Shown here: positions 1 to 4,939 of the stretch, piece after piece | How the letters are laid out: each line of letters starts with the position of its first letter | Position numbering within the stretch: position 1 is the first letter of the stretch | IMG/VR virus record: IMGVR_UViG_3300042446_001299 | Coordinates: 1 to 27,724 of that record | Strand: one strand, 5' to 3' | Source of the DNA: a virus | DNA length: 27,724 bases | Notes under the pieces: model-generated | Database searches by the model: none | Told to the model about the DNA's origin: nothing | What the model saw: only the letters and a program-made list of their open reading frames with translations | Translations under genes and position numbers: made by a program

Positions 1-20
1 AAAAAAGCCCTAGAAGGGCT
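1..20 (-). terminator. Rho-independent terminator
   Basis: Read on the minus strand, a 6-bp stem (AGCCCT / AGGGCT) with a 3-nt loop is followed directly by a run of six T. It lies about 40 nt beyond the stop of the last gene of the leftmost gene run, so it probably ends that transcript. Confidence 0.8.
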
Positions 21-58
21 ATTAGAGAGGAGATAATGGGTGGGGGGATGTAGGAGTA

Positions 59-643
59 TCAGACTAATTCTTGGAGATTCTTGGGCAATGTGGCCTTATC
101 TTCAGCAGTCATAAGTCTCTTAGGAGAATCTGGATTTGGGCCAATACATCCCCATGCTCCAGGTTGATCGCTGTATCTATCATTATTTCTCATGTTCTTA
201 TTAAACCATTCACCGAATGAACCAGATTGAACTGCTTCTGCTAAATCAGATCTAGATATTGGGTAATTAGCTGGATGTCCATCGCTGAAGATAATTAGAA
301 TCATTAGTGATTTAAGTACATAGTCATACCATGGATGAACCTTACCTATACTGGACTCTATAGTAGAATATGGCTGATTCCCTTGGCTTCCCGCCAAATC
401 CCAAAGTGTATTCAAATTTTCTACATCATCGTCTTCGACATCAGTTATTGGAATATCAAGTGCTTCAGCAGTTTCTAGCACTTGGCGTTGATCAGTTTCA
501 TTAGGATAATTTTCATATAAATATGTAGCTTCATCAATGGTAATATCCCATTTGTCTGCTATTTCTTTTATATCAAGGTCACGCTGATCTTTAAACTCAT
601 CATATGAGGCCTTGATCACATCAGCAATTAGGATCTTTTTCAT
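59..643 (-). CDS. Hypothetical protein, 194 aa
   Basis: I do not recognise this protein. It is acidic in the first half. Residues about 24-46 (DIKEIADKWDITIDEATYLY) read like a small helical, possibly helix-turn-helix, segment. A hydrophobic stretch (LKSLMILIIF) sits near residues 110-120, and the C-terminal half contains NKNMRNNDRYSDQPGAWGC. It is the last gene before the terminator at the left edge and starts 9 nt after the stop of the basic coiled-coil gene, so it is probably in the same operon. Function is unknown; coding status is supported by length, direction and spacing. Confidence 0.75.
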   Translation of the reverse strand: MKKILIADVIKASYDEFKDQRDLDIKEIADKWDITIDEATYLYENYPNETDQRQVLETAEALDIPITDVEDDDVENLNTLWDLAGSQGNQPYSTIESSIGKVHPWYDYVLKSLMILIIFSDGHPANYPISRSDLAEAVQSGSFGEWFNKNMRNNDRYSDQPGAWGCIGPNPDSPKRLMTAEDKATLPKNLQELV

Positions 644-652
644 AGTTCTAGT

Positions 653-937
653 TTACCATATTTTGCTCTTATTGACTTTAGACTTTCTAGTCCAGGTTGA
701 GACTTTATGGCTAGGTGTTCCCTTATATGTATCTTCAATTAAAGCTTTATTCTTATCTAGGTCTTGTATTGCCTTATTGAGTTCTATCATATCCTTAGCA
801 GAAAGTCTCTTACTTTCCAATTCCCGCCCATCAATTGCTTGAAGCTTGCGTCTAGTCTTTTCAATATCAGACAGACTCTTCTTTTTCTCAGCTTCGATAG
901 ATGCTCTAGATTTACCCTTGTATTTCTTTTTAGCCAT
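653..937 (-). CDS. Basic coiled-coil protein, 94 aa
   Basis: A short, highly charged protein rich in Lys and Arg, with a predicted helical middle part (residues about 13-70, heptad-like Leu/Ile spacing through IEKTRRKLQAI and MIELNKAIQDLDK) and a very basic C-terminus (TRKSKVNKSKIW). No enzyme motif is visible. It starts 3 nt after the stop of the DUF1232-like gene and precedes the 194-aa gene by 9 nt, so the three form one operon. It could be nucleic-acid binding, judged only from charge. Confidence 0.7.
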   Translation of the reverse strand: MAKKKYKGKSRASIEAEKKKSLSDIEKTRRKLQAIDGRELESKRLSAKDMIELNKAIQDLDKNKALIEDTYKGTPSHKVSTWTRKSKVNKSKIW

Positions 938-940
938 TAA

Positions 941-1222
941 TCATTCCTTCTTGGTTCTATTAAAGACATCTCGTAATAGTTCTATTGGTGAGGTTAGGAC
1001 CTCATCTTCCAGCCCGCCGTGTTTGTGCAGAATCCTCAATAGGATACCTGCTATGAATAGATCGTCTGTAAATGCCATCCAGGGAAATAGTATATCAAAT
1101 AGGTCAATTGGGACAGATAGGTACATAACGCACAAAACGGCTATGATCTTGATATGGATAGGGGACCTATCAAATTGAGCCTTGTAAGGCTTAAATAGAA
1201 GATTAAGTCGTTGCTTTAACAT
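941..1222 (-). CDS. DUF1232 (YkvA-like) membrane protein
   Basis: A 93-aa protein with the DUF1232 signature. A hydrophobic segment (IKIIAVLCVMYLSVPIDL, about residues 25-42) carries the family's S/P-x-D-L turn, followed by FPWMAFTDDLFIAGILLRIL, matching the usual P-x-x-G-x-x-DDL-hydrophobic pattern. The family has no established biochemical role and sits in membranes. A near-consensus promoter (TTGTCA-17-TACAAT with an extended TG) ends 8 nt before the ATG, so the mRNA would have almost no leader; AAGG four nt before ATG is a possible weak ribosome binding site. It heads a three-gene operon. Confidence 0.8.
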   Translation of the reverse strand: MLKQRLNLLFKPYKAQFDRSPIHIKIIAVLCVMYLSVPIDLFDILFPWMAFTDDLFIAGILLRILHKHGGLEDEVLTSPIELLRDVFNRTKKE

Positions 1223-1230
1223 GTAGCCTT

Positions 1231-1259
1231 ATTGTAGCATTTAAGTCAGGTACTGACAA
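1231..1259 (-). promoter_or_regulatory. Sigma-70-type promoter of the DUF1232 operon
   Basis: Minus-strand -35 TTGTCA (1254-1259), 17-nt spacer ending in TGC, then -10 TACAAT (1231-1236). The ATG at 1222 begins 8 nt after the -10, so the expected start site lies 0-2 nt from the start codon. Confidence 0.7.
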
Positions 1260-1279
1260 TAGGGGTTCTTATTTTCCGC

Positions 1280-1301
1280 TTCACTAATTGCGATCTATAT
1301 T
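1280..1301. repeat. 22-bp intergenic repeat, copy 1
   Basis: This 22-bp block matches 2633-2654 at 20 of 22 positions; the core on the minus strand is CAATTAGTGAA preceded by GATC. Both copies are in non-coding DNA upstream of small membrane-protein genes. Just upstream, minus-strand TTGACT-17-TATAGA could be a further promoter overlapping this copy. Confidence 0.6.
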
Positions 1302-1327
1302 AGACTATATAATCCTAGTCAACTACT

Positions 1328-1453
1328 TTAGCAACTATGTGTTAATCCACATACAGTGCATTTACTGTCTACGACAACGCAATCATCACACCAATCTGTG
1401 ATCGCTTTATCTTCTAATTCTATATATGCTTCTAGGTTATCTAATATACCCAT
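1328..1453 (-). CDS. Small zinc-ribbon-like protein, 41 aa
   Basis: ATG at 1453 overlaps the TAA of the upstream gene as TAATG, which supports translational coupling. The protein begins MGILDNLEAYIELEDK and then has two Cys pairs: WCDDC and CTVCG, plus His and a last Cys (LTHSC). Two CxxC knuckles about ten residues apart are typical of a minimal zinc ribbon. It is the last gene of its run; the next 100 nt hold promoter-like sequence and the 22-bp repeat. Function unknown. Confidence 0.65.
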   Translation of the reverse strand: MGILDNLEAYIELEDKAITDWCDDCVVVDSKCTVCGLTHSC

Positions 1454-1686
1454 TAGTCTACCTTTGGTTTAAATACGCCATTCCAGGAAGTTTCTGGTTC
1501 TTCTGGTAGTCCCGTCGCTTTATTAATTGGAACACAATTAGGTACCCGCTTGCCACCTTTGTCCTTCATTCCTACCTGTTTATATCCAGCCCAGCAAGCT
1601 TTCTCAAGGTTATTCCATTTATCGACATGCTCATCATCTGAGATGTAATTCTTTGATATCTCTTCATCTAAAGGTAAATCAGTCAT
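1453..1686 (-). CDS. Small protein with GY-VPNCVP motif, 77 aa
   Basis: The ATG at 1686 is chosen because GGAG lies 7 nt upstream and it overlaps the preceding stop by only 8 nt; an ATG at 1710 in the same frame would add eight residues. The middle carries CWAGYKQVGMKDKGG followed by VPNCVPI, a short motif (C-x2-GY-x-x-G-x-K-x-K-x-G-x-x-VPNCVP) recurrent in small or larger tailed-phage proteins whose role is not settled. The C-terminus is polar. It sits between two Cys-pair proteins in one coupled run. Confidence 0.7.
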   Translation of the reverse strand: MTDLPLDEEISKNYISDDEHVDKWNNLEKACWAGYKQVGMKDKGGKRVPNCVPINKATGLPEEPETSWNGVFKPKVD

Positions 1687-1873
1687 TTGCTTTCTCCATC
1701 TTCTTGCCAATTGCTTCGGCTTTCTTTCTTACCTTTTCGGCTGAGTTTATTGTCTGCTCTATTGATGCCTGAAAGGACTTACACATCTTACATAAATCTA
1801 ACATATCTGGGTAATTTGCCCATGCTGCTCTATTTGTTTCTATTGAACATGTCTTGCACATTGGTGTAGCCAT
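1679..1873 (-). CDS. Zinc-finger-like protein, 64 aa
   Basis: N-terminal CKTC (residues 6-9) and LCKMCKSF (C28, C31) give a CxxC-x18-CxxC pattern suited to one zinc ion. The rest is a Lys/Glu-rich helix (IEQTINSAEKVRKKAEAIGK). It begins about 40 nt after a hairpin and a TATAATAG element and overlaps the next gene by 8 nt. Function unknown; possibly a nucleic-acid-binding or adaptor protein. Confidence 0.7.
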   Translation of the reverse strand: MATPMCKTCSIETNRAAWANYPDMLDLCKMCKSFQASIEQTINSAEKVRKKAEAIGKKMEKAND

Positions 1874-1892
1874 TGTAGTTCTTTCTCTAATA

Positions 1893-1922
1893 AAGGGAAA
1901 GCTCCCTTATAGAACTATTATA
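1893..1922 (-). promoter_or_regulatory. -10-like element followed by a leader hairpin
   Basis: TATAATAG at 1915-1922 (minus strand) is followed by an inverted repeat AAGGGA/TCCCTT (1893-1908) and a T-rich stretch. This could be a promoter whose transcript starts with a hairpin, or a weak terminator for the gene at 1928-2212. No good -35 is visible. Confidence 0.4.
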
Positions 1923-1927
1923 CACCT

Positions 1928-2212
1928 TCAGGCTTCCCCGCCTTCATCGTGCCCCAGAGGGCCATCACTCACGCCATATCTATCTGGATCATCCAGTATC
2001 TCTTGCAGTAGCCCCACAGGCACATTGTGGCCAGCCTTAATATGCTCTCTTATATGAGTGATCAAATGTCCATCATCATGTATTTCTTCAGACAATGAAA
2101 ACAATGAATACTCATCTGTACGTTCATTCAGCCAACACGCTTGACATTCGATCCATCCACCAACATGTGGATAGATATAGATATCACTGTCAGAAAATCT
2201 GGCGTATGCCAT
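1928..2212 (-). CDS. Hypothetical actinophage-type protein, 94 aa
   Basis: Starts MAYARFSDSDIYIYPHVGGW and continues IECQACWL, a layout that I associate with small conserved proteins of actinobacteriophages. A Cys pair (C23, C26) and the later HLITHIREHIKAGH segment could bind a metal. The C-terminus is acidic. Its ATG overlaps the stop of the 33-aa cationic peptide gene as TAATG. No function is known to me. Confidence 0.75.
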   Translation of the reverse strand: MAYARFSDSDIYIYPHVGGWIECQACWLNERTDEYSLFSLSEEIHDDGHLITHIREHIKAGHNVPVGLLQEILDDPDRYGVSDGPLGHDEGGEA

Positions 2213-2313
2213 TACATTGCTTTCTTGATCTTATTAATTGCTTTACGAAACTTGATATATCTAATTGGATTCTTCCAAAACTTAAGTGGAAGCTTTACTG
2301 TCTTTTTTGCCAT
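2212..2313 (-). CDS. 33-aa strongly cationic peptide
   Basis: A complete ORF from ATG (2313) to TAA, preceded by a perfect AGGAGG 5 nt from the start and joined to the next gene by TAATG. The product has twelve Lys/Arg and no acidic residue in 33 positions (begins MAKKTVKLPLKFW, ends INKIKKAM), mixed with aromatic and aliphatic residues and one Pro-containing turn. This composition fits a membrane- or nucleic-acid-binding amphipathic peptide. It follows a small membrane protein by 10 nt. Antimicrobial, lysis-related or RNA-binding roles are all only guesses. Confidence 0.7.
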   Translation of the reverse strand: MAKKTVKLPLKFWKNPIRYIKFRKAINKIKKAM

Positions 2314-2323
2314 TGTATCCTCC

Positions 2324-2551
2324 TTATAAATGTATCTTATTCACAGGCTCTTTGGACCAGTGGATATATGATTTAATATAAACTACAGCATAAGCAATAG
2401 CTGAAAATATGAACCCGTATTGTTTAGTTATTAGGGCATATGTTATCCATAGACATTCATTAAATAGAAGAACAAACCATCCCCATTTATCTTTTCTGCC
2501 TACGAAATATATACCTGCTACACCAATTACTGCCAATATCCATGACCACAT
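2324..2551 (-). CDS. Small membrane protein, 75 aa
   Basis: Three hydrophobic segments can be seen: residues 2-17 (WSWILAVIGVAGIYFV), about 23-42 (GWFVLLFNECLWITYALI) and about 46-60 (GFIFSAIAYAVVYI), with a Lys/Arg-containing loop between the first two. This is a common layout for small actinophage inner-membrane proteins of unknown role. AAGGG lies 6 nt before the ATG. It is the first gene after a 125-nt intergenic region with a palindrome and an extended -10. Confidence 0.75.
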   Translation of the reverse strand: MWSWILAVIGVAGIYFVGRKDKWGWFVLLFNECLWITYALITKQYGFIFSAIAYAVVYIKSYIHWSKEPVNKIHL

Positions 2552-2576
2552 GTTATACCCTTATCGTTAGATATCT

Positions 2577-2608
2577 ATTATAGCATTAAATATGTCAACG
2601 TAGTTGAC
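2577..2608 (-). promoter_or_regulatory. Extended -10 with upstream perfect palindrome
   Basis: Minus-strand TGCTATAAT (2577-2585) is an extended -10. At 2594-2608 is the perfect palindrome GTCAAC-GTA-GTTGAC, which covers the region just upstream of the -10. It may be an operator or substitute for a -35. The intergenic stretch 2552-2676 holds this and the second copy of the 22-bp repeat and no gene. Confidence 0.5.
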
Positions 2609-2632
2609 TGGGATCTTTCTACCGCCGCCGAT

Positions 2633-2654
2633 TTCACTAATTGGGATCAATATT
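2633..2654. repeat. 22-bp intergenic repeat, copy 2
   Basis: Matches 1280-1301 at 20 of 22 positions, in the same orientation. It lies between the zinc-ribbon gene and the small membrane-protein gene. Confidence 0.6.
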
Positions 2655-2676
2655 GTGTAATATAGTTAATTTACTA

Positions 2677-2907
2677 TTAAGCTTCAGGTGAAGGAGTCGG
2701 ACCTTCGTTATCAGGTTCGGAACCTGGAGTACTGCCGTTATACGAACCTGAAATATTCTTCGGAATAATTCGCTTAATCTCGTAGCAACAGTCTGGGCAT
2801 TCGCCCTTATACAACCAATTACCTGAATCTAAGACAACCATTTCGGTCAATCTGCCTGAAACATTTTTCTTGCATAGAACACAAAATGCGTCCAGCTTTA
2901 TAGTCAT
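2677..2907 (-). CDS. DUF5679-like zinc-ribbon protein, 76 aa
   Basis: Residues 8-13 (FCVLCK) and about 37-40 (CPDC) form two CxxC knuckles around GNWLYKGE, like DUF5679 (F/Y-C-V-x-C-K ... K-G-x-C-P-x-C-x-x-x-x-x-R-I), here ending YEIKRII. The C-terminal 25 residues are Gly/Ser/Pro-rich and look disordered. It overlaps the CDGSH gene by ATGA. Binding one zinc is likely; the role is unknown. Confidence 0.7.
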   Translation of the reverse strand: MTIKLDAFCVLCKKNVSGRLTEMVVLDSGNWLYKGECPDCCYEIKRIIPKNISGSYNGSTPGSEPDNEGPTPSPEA

Positions 2908-3038
2908 TCTTCTAGAAGATGTTCATTTTCTTTAAAAGCTTTTAGAATAGATTCTCTAAGCTTATCATTCTTTAGTGCATTATGTGTACCATTACATTCT
3001 GGATACGCATCTGATAAGCCACATTTACATAGCGCCAT
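2904..3038 (-). CDS. CDGSH-type iron-sulfur protein, 44 aa
   Basis: A 44-residue ORF with ATG at 3038 and a stop overlapping the next ATG (ATGA). Its N-terminus, CKCGLSDAYPECNGTH (residues 4-19), fits the CDGSH signature C-x-C-x2-(S/T)-x3-P-x-C-x-G-(S/A/T)-H. The ligands would be C4, C6, C15 and H19, with the spacing C-x-C-x8-C-x3-H that binds a [2Fe-2S] cluster in mitoNEET-type proteins. Asp of the signature is Asn here. The rest is a charged helix. GAGG lies 9 nt before ATG. A second CDGSH gene lies at 6964-7095. The electron-transfer or iron-sulfur role is inferred from the family. Confidence 0.7.
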   Translation of the reverse strand: MALCKCGLSDAYPECNGTHNALKNDKLRESILKAFKENEHLLEE

Positions 3039-3306
3039 TTGTTTCAGCCTCTCTTAGCCACTGATCTTCCCATAACCCCATAAGCGATTCGTTACCAATA
3101 TCATCAAAGTAGTAACGCTTATTTACAGGATTAAAGGTCCAGCCGTACCATCTATCACCTTCAGACCATGTTAGATTAGTTGGGCCTTCCTCTTTGTACT
3201 CTGACAGTCTACGTAGCAATTCATCATTCTCATGAACAACAGCCTCAATTGCCTCTCTAAGGCGTTTAGGCCTCATGAGATATTTCTCTACAAAATTAAA
3301 CAACAT
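3025..3306 (-). CDS. Hypothetical protein, 93 aa
   Basis: N-terminal half is helical and charged (LREAIEAVVHENDELLRRL); the second half is rich in Trp, Tyr and Phe (WSEGDRWYGWTFNPVNKRYY). It overlaps the CDGSH gene by 14 nt and is followed 8 nt upstream by the ParS-like antitoxin gene. I do not recognise the family. Confidence 0.7.
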   Translation of the reverse strand: MLFNFVEKYLMRPKRLREAIEAVVHENDELLRRLSEYKEEGPTNLTWSEGDRWYGWTFNPVNKRYYFDDIGNESLMGLWEDQWLREAETNGAM

Positions 3307-3314
3307 ATTATCTC

Positions 3315-3500
3315 CTAGTATGGCCCATATGCATTAAAATGAAGGTATGAATATACCTTATCCGTATTACCTGATTGTATCAGCTCCATAGGTATGCCGT
3401 CAAGGGCTGTGTTGTGTCCGTATAGCCATTTTAAAGCATTTCCTACGTTGTCTCCCACAATAGAAAATAGCATATCTACGATCTCATCTGTTTTATTCAT
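3315..3500 (-). CDS. ParS/MbcA/Xre-type antitoxin-like domain, 61 aa
   Basis: The core WLYGHNTALDGIPMELIQSG followed by DKVYSYL fits the DUF2384 / MbcA-ParS-Xre toxin-binding domain pattern (W-L-x3-N-x-AL-x-G-x-x-P-x-EL-x-x-x-G-x3-V-x-x-L). The protein is only this domain, with no N-terminal HTH. No RES-type toxin gene lies next to it: neighbours are a Trp-rich hypothetical protein and a basic protein. It overlaps the upstream gene by ATGA. It may neutralise a host RES-domain toxin, or be an adapted regulator; both are inference. Confidence 0.55.
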   Translation of the reverse strand: MNKTDEIVDMLFSIVGDNVGNALKWLYGHNTALDGIPMELIQSGNTDKVYSYLHFNAYGPY

Positions 3501-3775
3501 TTTGGATCTTTAATTGGCGACTTATCTAAACTAAAATAATTAGTTTGATGTCCAAACTTCATCTTATTTAATCTTTTATTGATAGCCCGCCACATTCCCC
3601 ATTCTGTGTATGCAAGCCCGCCTTTACAAGCTGCTCCCCAGTAGCCGTCATTTGGCCCATCGCCCATTTGATACCATTTTTGAATATCCCAAAATCTAGC
3701 CCTTGGACCATATTTCCAATCACGGTGAACTTTGATTATATATGCTGGACGATCTACAGATTTCTTTTTGCTCAT
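3497..3775 (-). CDS. Basic hypothetical protein, 92 aa
   Basis: A Lys/Trp/Tyr-rich protein (DRPAYIIKVHRDWKYGPRAR, GYWGAACKGGLAYTEWGMW). No known motif found. It is coupled to both neighbours by 4-nt overlaps (ATGA), which supports expression as part of the run from about 4.2 to 2.7 kb. Confidence 0.7.
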   Translation of the reverse strand: MSKKKSVDRPAYIIKVHRDWKYGPRARFWDIQKWYQMGDGPNDGYWGAACKGGLAYTEWGMWRAINKRLNKMKFGHQTNYFSLDKSPIKDPK

Positions 3776-3957
3776 CCTAACTCCTTCTCAATAGCCTGAA
3801 TAACTTCTTTAACAGGAACACAGCAATGACCTTTTTTGTCTAAAAAATTACACAATTCCACTACTGCACGAAGGGCTCGCATAGATTGTGGGTCACCGTT
3901 GTAATAAGCAACATCTAATCTGCGGTTAATTTCAATTAGCAATTCATCGTATGTCAT
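3772..3957 (-). CDS. Hypothetical helical protein, 61 aa
   Basis: Start taken at the second of two adjacent ATGs (3960 and 3957), which has GGAG 5 nt upstream; the first makes an ATGA overlap with the preceding stop. An in-frame ATG at 3996 would add 13 residues lying inside the previous gene. Mostly helical and acidic/basic mixed (MTYDELLIEINRRLDVAYYN); DKKGHCC is a possible metal site. Function unknown. Confidence 0.65.
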   Translation of the reverse strand: MTYDELLIEINRRLDVAYYNGDPQSMRALRAVVELCNFLDKKGHCCVPVKEVIQAIEKELG

Positions 3958-4172
3958 CATTGCTCCATCATAGCATTTATACCCTTGATTACACAAGTGT
4001 CTATGCCATCTCCATATCTATGGGTAAACTTTTTACCTACCCTCCATAGCTGGTCGTCTTCTATGATTAAGTAATCATTGATTGAATCAGGATCTGTATC
4101 TCCTGCAACCCGCCCTATGTGGTATGTCTTAATTAGCCTATCGTTAACGTATATTGGAATGTGTATTGGCAT
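3957..4172 (-). CDS. Hypothetical protein, 71 aa, start at tRNA-Gln 3' end
   Basis: The only good ATG outside the tRNA is at 4172. It is directly preceded by the acceptor-stem end of tRNA-Gln, whose GGGGGAGAGC supplies a Shine-Dalgarno-like sequence. The protein (begins MPIHIPIYVNDRLIKTYHIG) is beta-rich and unrecognised. If the tRNA is processed from the same transcript, cleavage would remove the ribosome binding site. Confidence 0.6.
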   Translation of the reverse strand: MPIHIPIYVNDRLIKTYHIGRVAGDTDPDSINDYLIIEDDQLWRVGKKFTHRYGDGIDTCVIKGINAMMEQ

Positions 4173-4173
4173 G

Positions 4174-4244
4174 CTCTCCCCCAAGGATTCGAACCTCAAT
4201 AGCCAGGACCAAAACCTGGAGTCCTACCGTTAGACGAGAGGAGA
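4174..4244 (-). tRNA. tRNA-Gln (TTG)
   Basis: Acceptor stem TCTCCTC/GGGGAGA, T-loop TTCGAAT, and anticodon loop TTTTGGT (anticodon TTG) on stem CCAGG/CCTGG. Discriminator is G, as usual for Gln. Two residues of a CCA-like end (CA) follow in the DNA and overlap the next gene's ATG. Last tRNA of the 5.0-4.2 kb cluster. Confidence 0.9.
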
Positions 4245-4250
4245 CTATGC

Positions 4251-4332
4251 GGAAACAATAGGATTCGAACCTATGGATCTTTCAATCTACGATTTAGCAA
4301 ACCGTTGCATTCGACCACTCTGCCATATTTCC
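4251..4332 (-). tRNA. tRNA-Ser (GCT)
   Basis: 82 nt with a long variable arm as expected for Ser. Acceptor GGAAATA/TGTTTCC, anticodon stem ACGGT/ATCGT with loop TTGCTAA (anticodon GCT), T-loop TTCGAAT. No CCA is encoded. Six nt separate it from tRNA-Gln. Confidence 0.9.
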
Positions 4333-4493
4333 TTGTGTCGGGTCAGTTTATAGATTCCACACTGTAAGGCCTTTAACCGAGTCCCCCGACGAGACCGTAC
4401 AGTAGACTCCTAGTTGCCCCTGTAGTTTGCGTAAACAGAAAGCTAACTTTTCGTAGCTACCGAAAGTTCCTACTGCCATACAAACGTTTCCAG
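4333..4493 (-). other. Structured non-coding spacer 1 in tRNA cluster
   Basis: 161 nt without an ORF or recognisable tRNA. On the minus strand it holds several stems: ACTGTA ... TACAGT enclosing a GC-rich region, GTTT-ACGC-AAAC, and ACTTTTCG/CGAAAGT type pairing. It shares CTGTACGG with spacer 3. May be a separate small RNA or a processing element; class unknown. Confidence 0.4.
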
Positions 4494-4564
4494 CACCGTC
4501 TCTAGGAGTCGAACCTAGGCTTGCCGCTTTGGAGACGGCAGTGCTACCATAACACTTAGACGAT
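4494..4564 (-). tRNA. tRNA-Trp (CCA)
   Basis: Acceptor ATCGTCT/AGACGGT, anticodon stem GCCGT/GCGGC with loop CTCCAAA (anticodon CCA), T-stem CTAGG/CCTAG with loop TTCGACT. Discriminator G, matching bacterial tRNA-Trp. Confidence 0.88.
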
Positions 4565-4695
4565 ATGTGATCAATAGGTCTACGAGCAGACTAACCTAAT
4601 GATCGTGATATATGAGGATTTACTATCGCTCGTTGTCCTCCAGTTGTCCCCGTCGGGAGTCAGTCTCAATTACCTGCAACTCAACTTTAATATCG
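4565..4695 (-). other. Structured non-coding spacer 2 in tRNA cluster
   Basis: 131 nt without an ORF. At 4569-4604 is a clear stem, GATCA-T-TAGG ... CCTA-T-TGATC, adjoining the 5' end of tRNA-Trp. A second hairpin is TCCC-GACG-GGGA further upstream. Possible tRNA-processing or small-RNA element. Confidence 0.4.
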
Positions 4696-4769
4696 TACAT
4701 CAGGTAGGAGTTGAACCTACAACAATTAGTTCCTAAGACTAACGCCTCTACCAGTTGGGCTACTGACGC
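4696..4769 (-). tRNA. tRNA with TAG anticodon (Leu codon CUA), short variable arm
   Basis: Full cloverleaf: acceptor GCGTCAG/CTGATGT, D-arm GCC/GGC, anticodon stem TTAGT/ACTAA with loop CTTAGGA (anticodon TAG, G37), T-stem GTAGG/CCTAC with loop TTCAACT, discriminator A. The anticodon reads the Leu codon CUA, but the variable region is only 5 nt (TTGTT), whereas bacterial tRNA-Leu has a long variable arm. Charging identity is therefore uncertain. It is not an amber suppressor, which would need anticodon CTA. Confidence 0.75.
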
Positions 4770-4939
4770 AAATGCTAGCCACGACTTGGGTTCTTAACCT
4801 AAACCATCTGCTAGCTGTTATACCTAGTTACGACCACAGAGCCTATCCATCAGCCTGAACGCCTTCATAAGATGCAGGTAACAGTGCTAAGTTCGGTATA
4901 ACTATCTCCGTACAGGTTGTTCAGACCTTATACTTTGAG
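4770..4939 (-). other. Structured non-coding spacer 3 in tRNA cluster
   Basis: 170 nt without an ORF. Long-range complementarity is visible: GTTATACC (4895-4902) with GGTATAAC (4817-4824), flanked by AACCT/AGGTT and CTG/CAG pairings. At its 3' end GCTAGC ... GCTAGC encloses a 7-nt loop on stem TTAGG/CCCAA, which resembles an anticodon arm but lacks the rest of a tRNA. Class unknown. Confidence 0.4.

Noticed and set aside
2577-2605. TTGACA as a -35 for the TATAAT at 2577-2582
   Set aside because: The spacing is about 10 nt, far shorter than 16-18; the palindrome explains the TTGAC better.
4333-4939. Additional complete tRNAs in the long spacers
   Set aside because: I looked on both strands for T-arm and acceptor patterns and found hairpins but no full cloverleaf.
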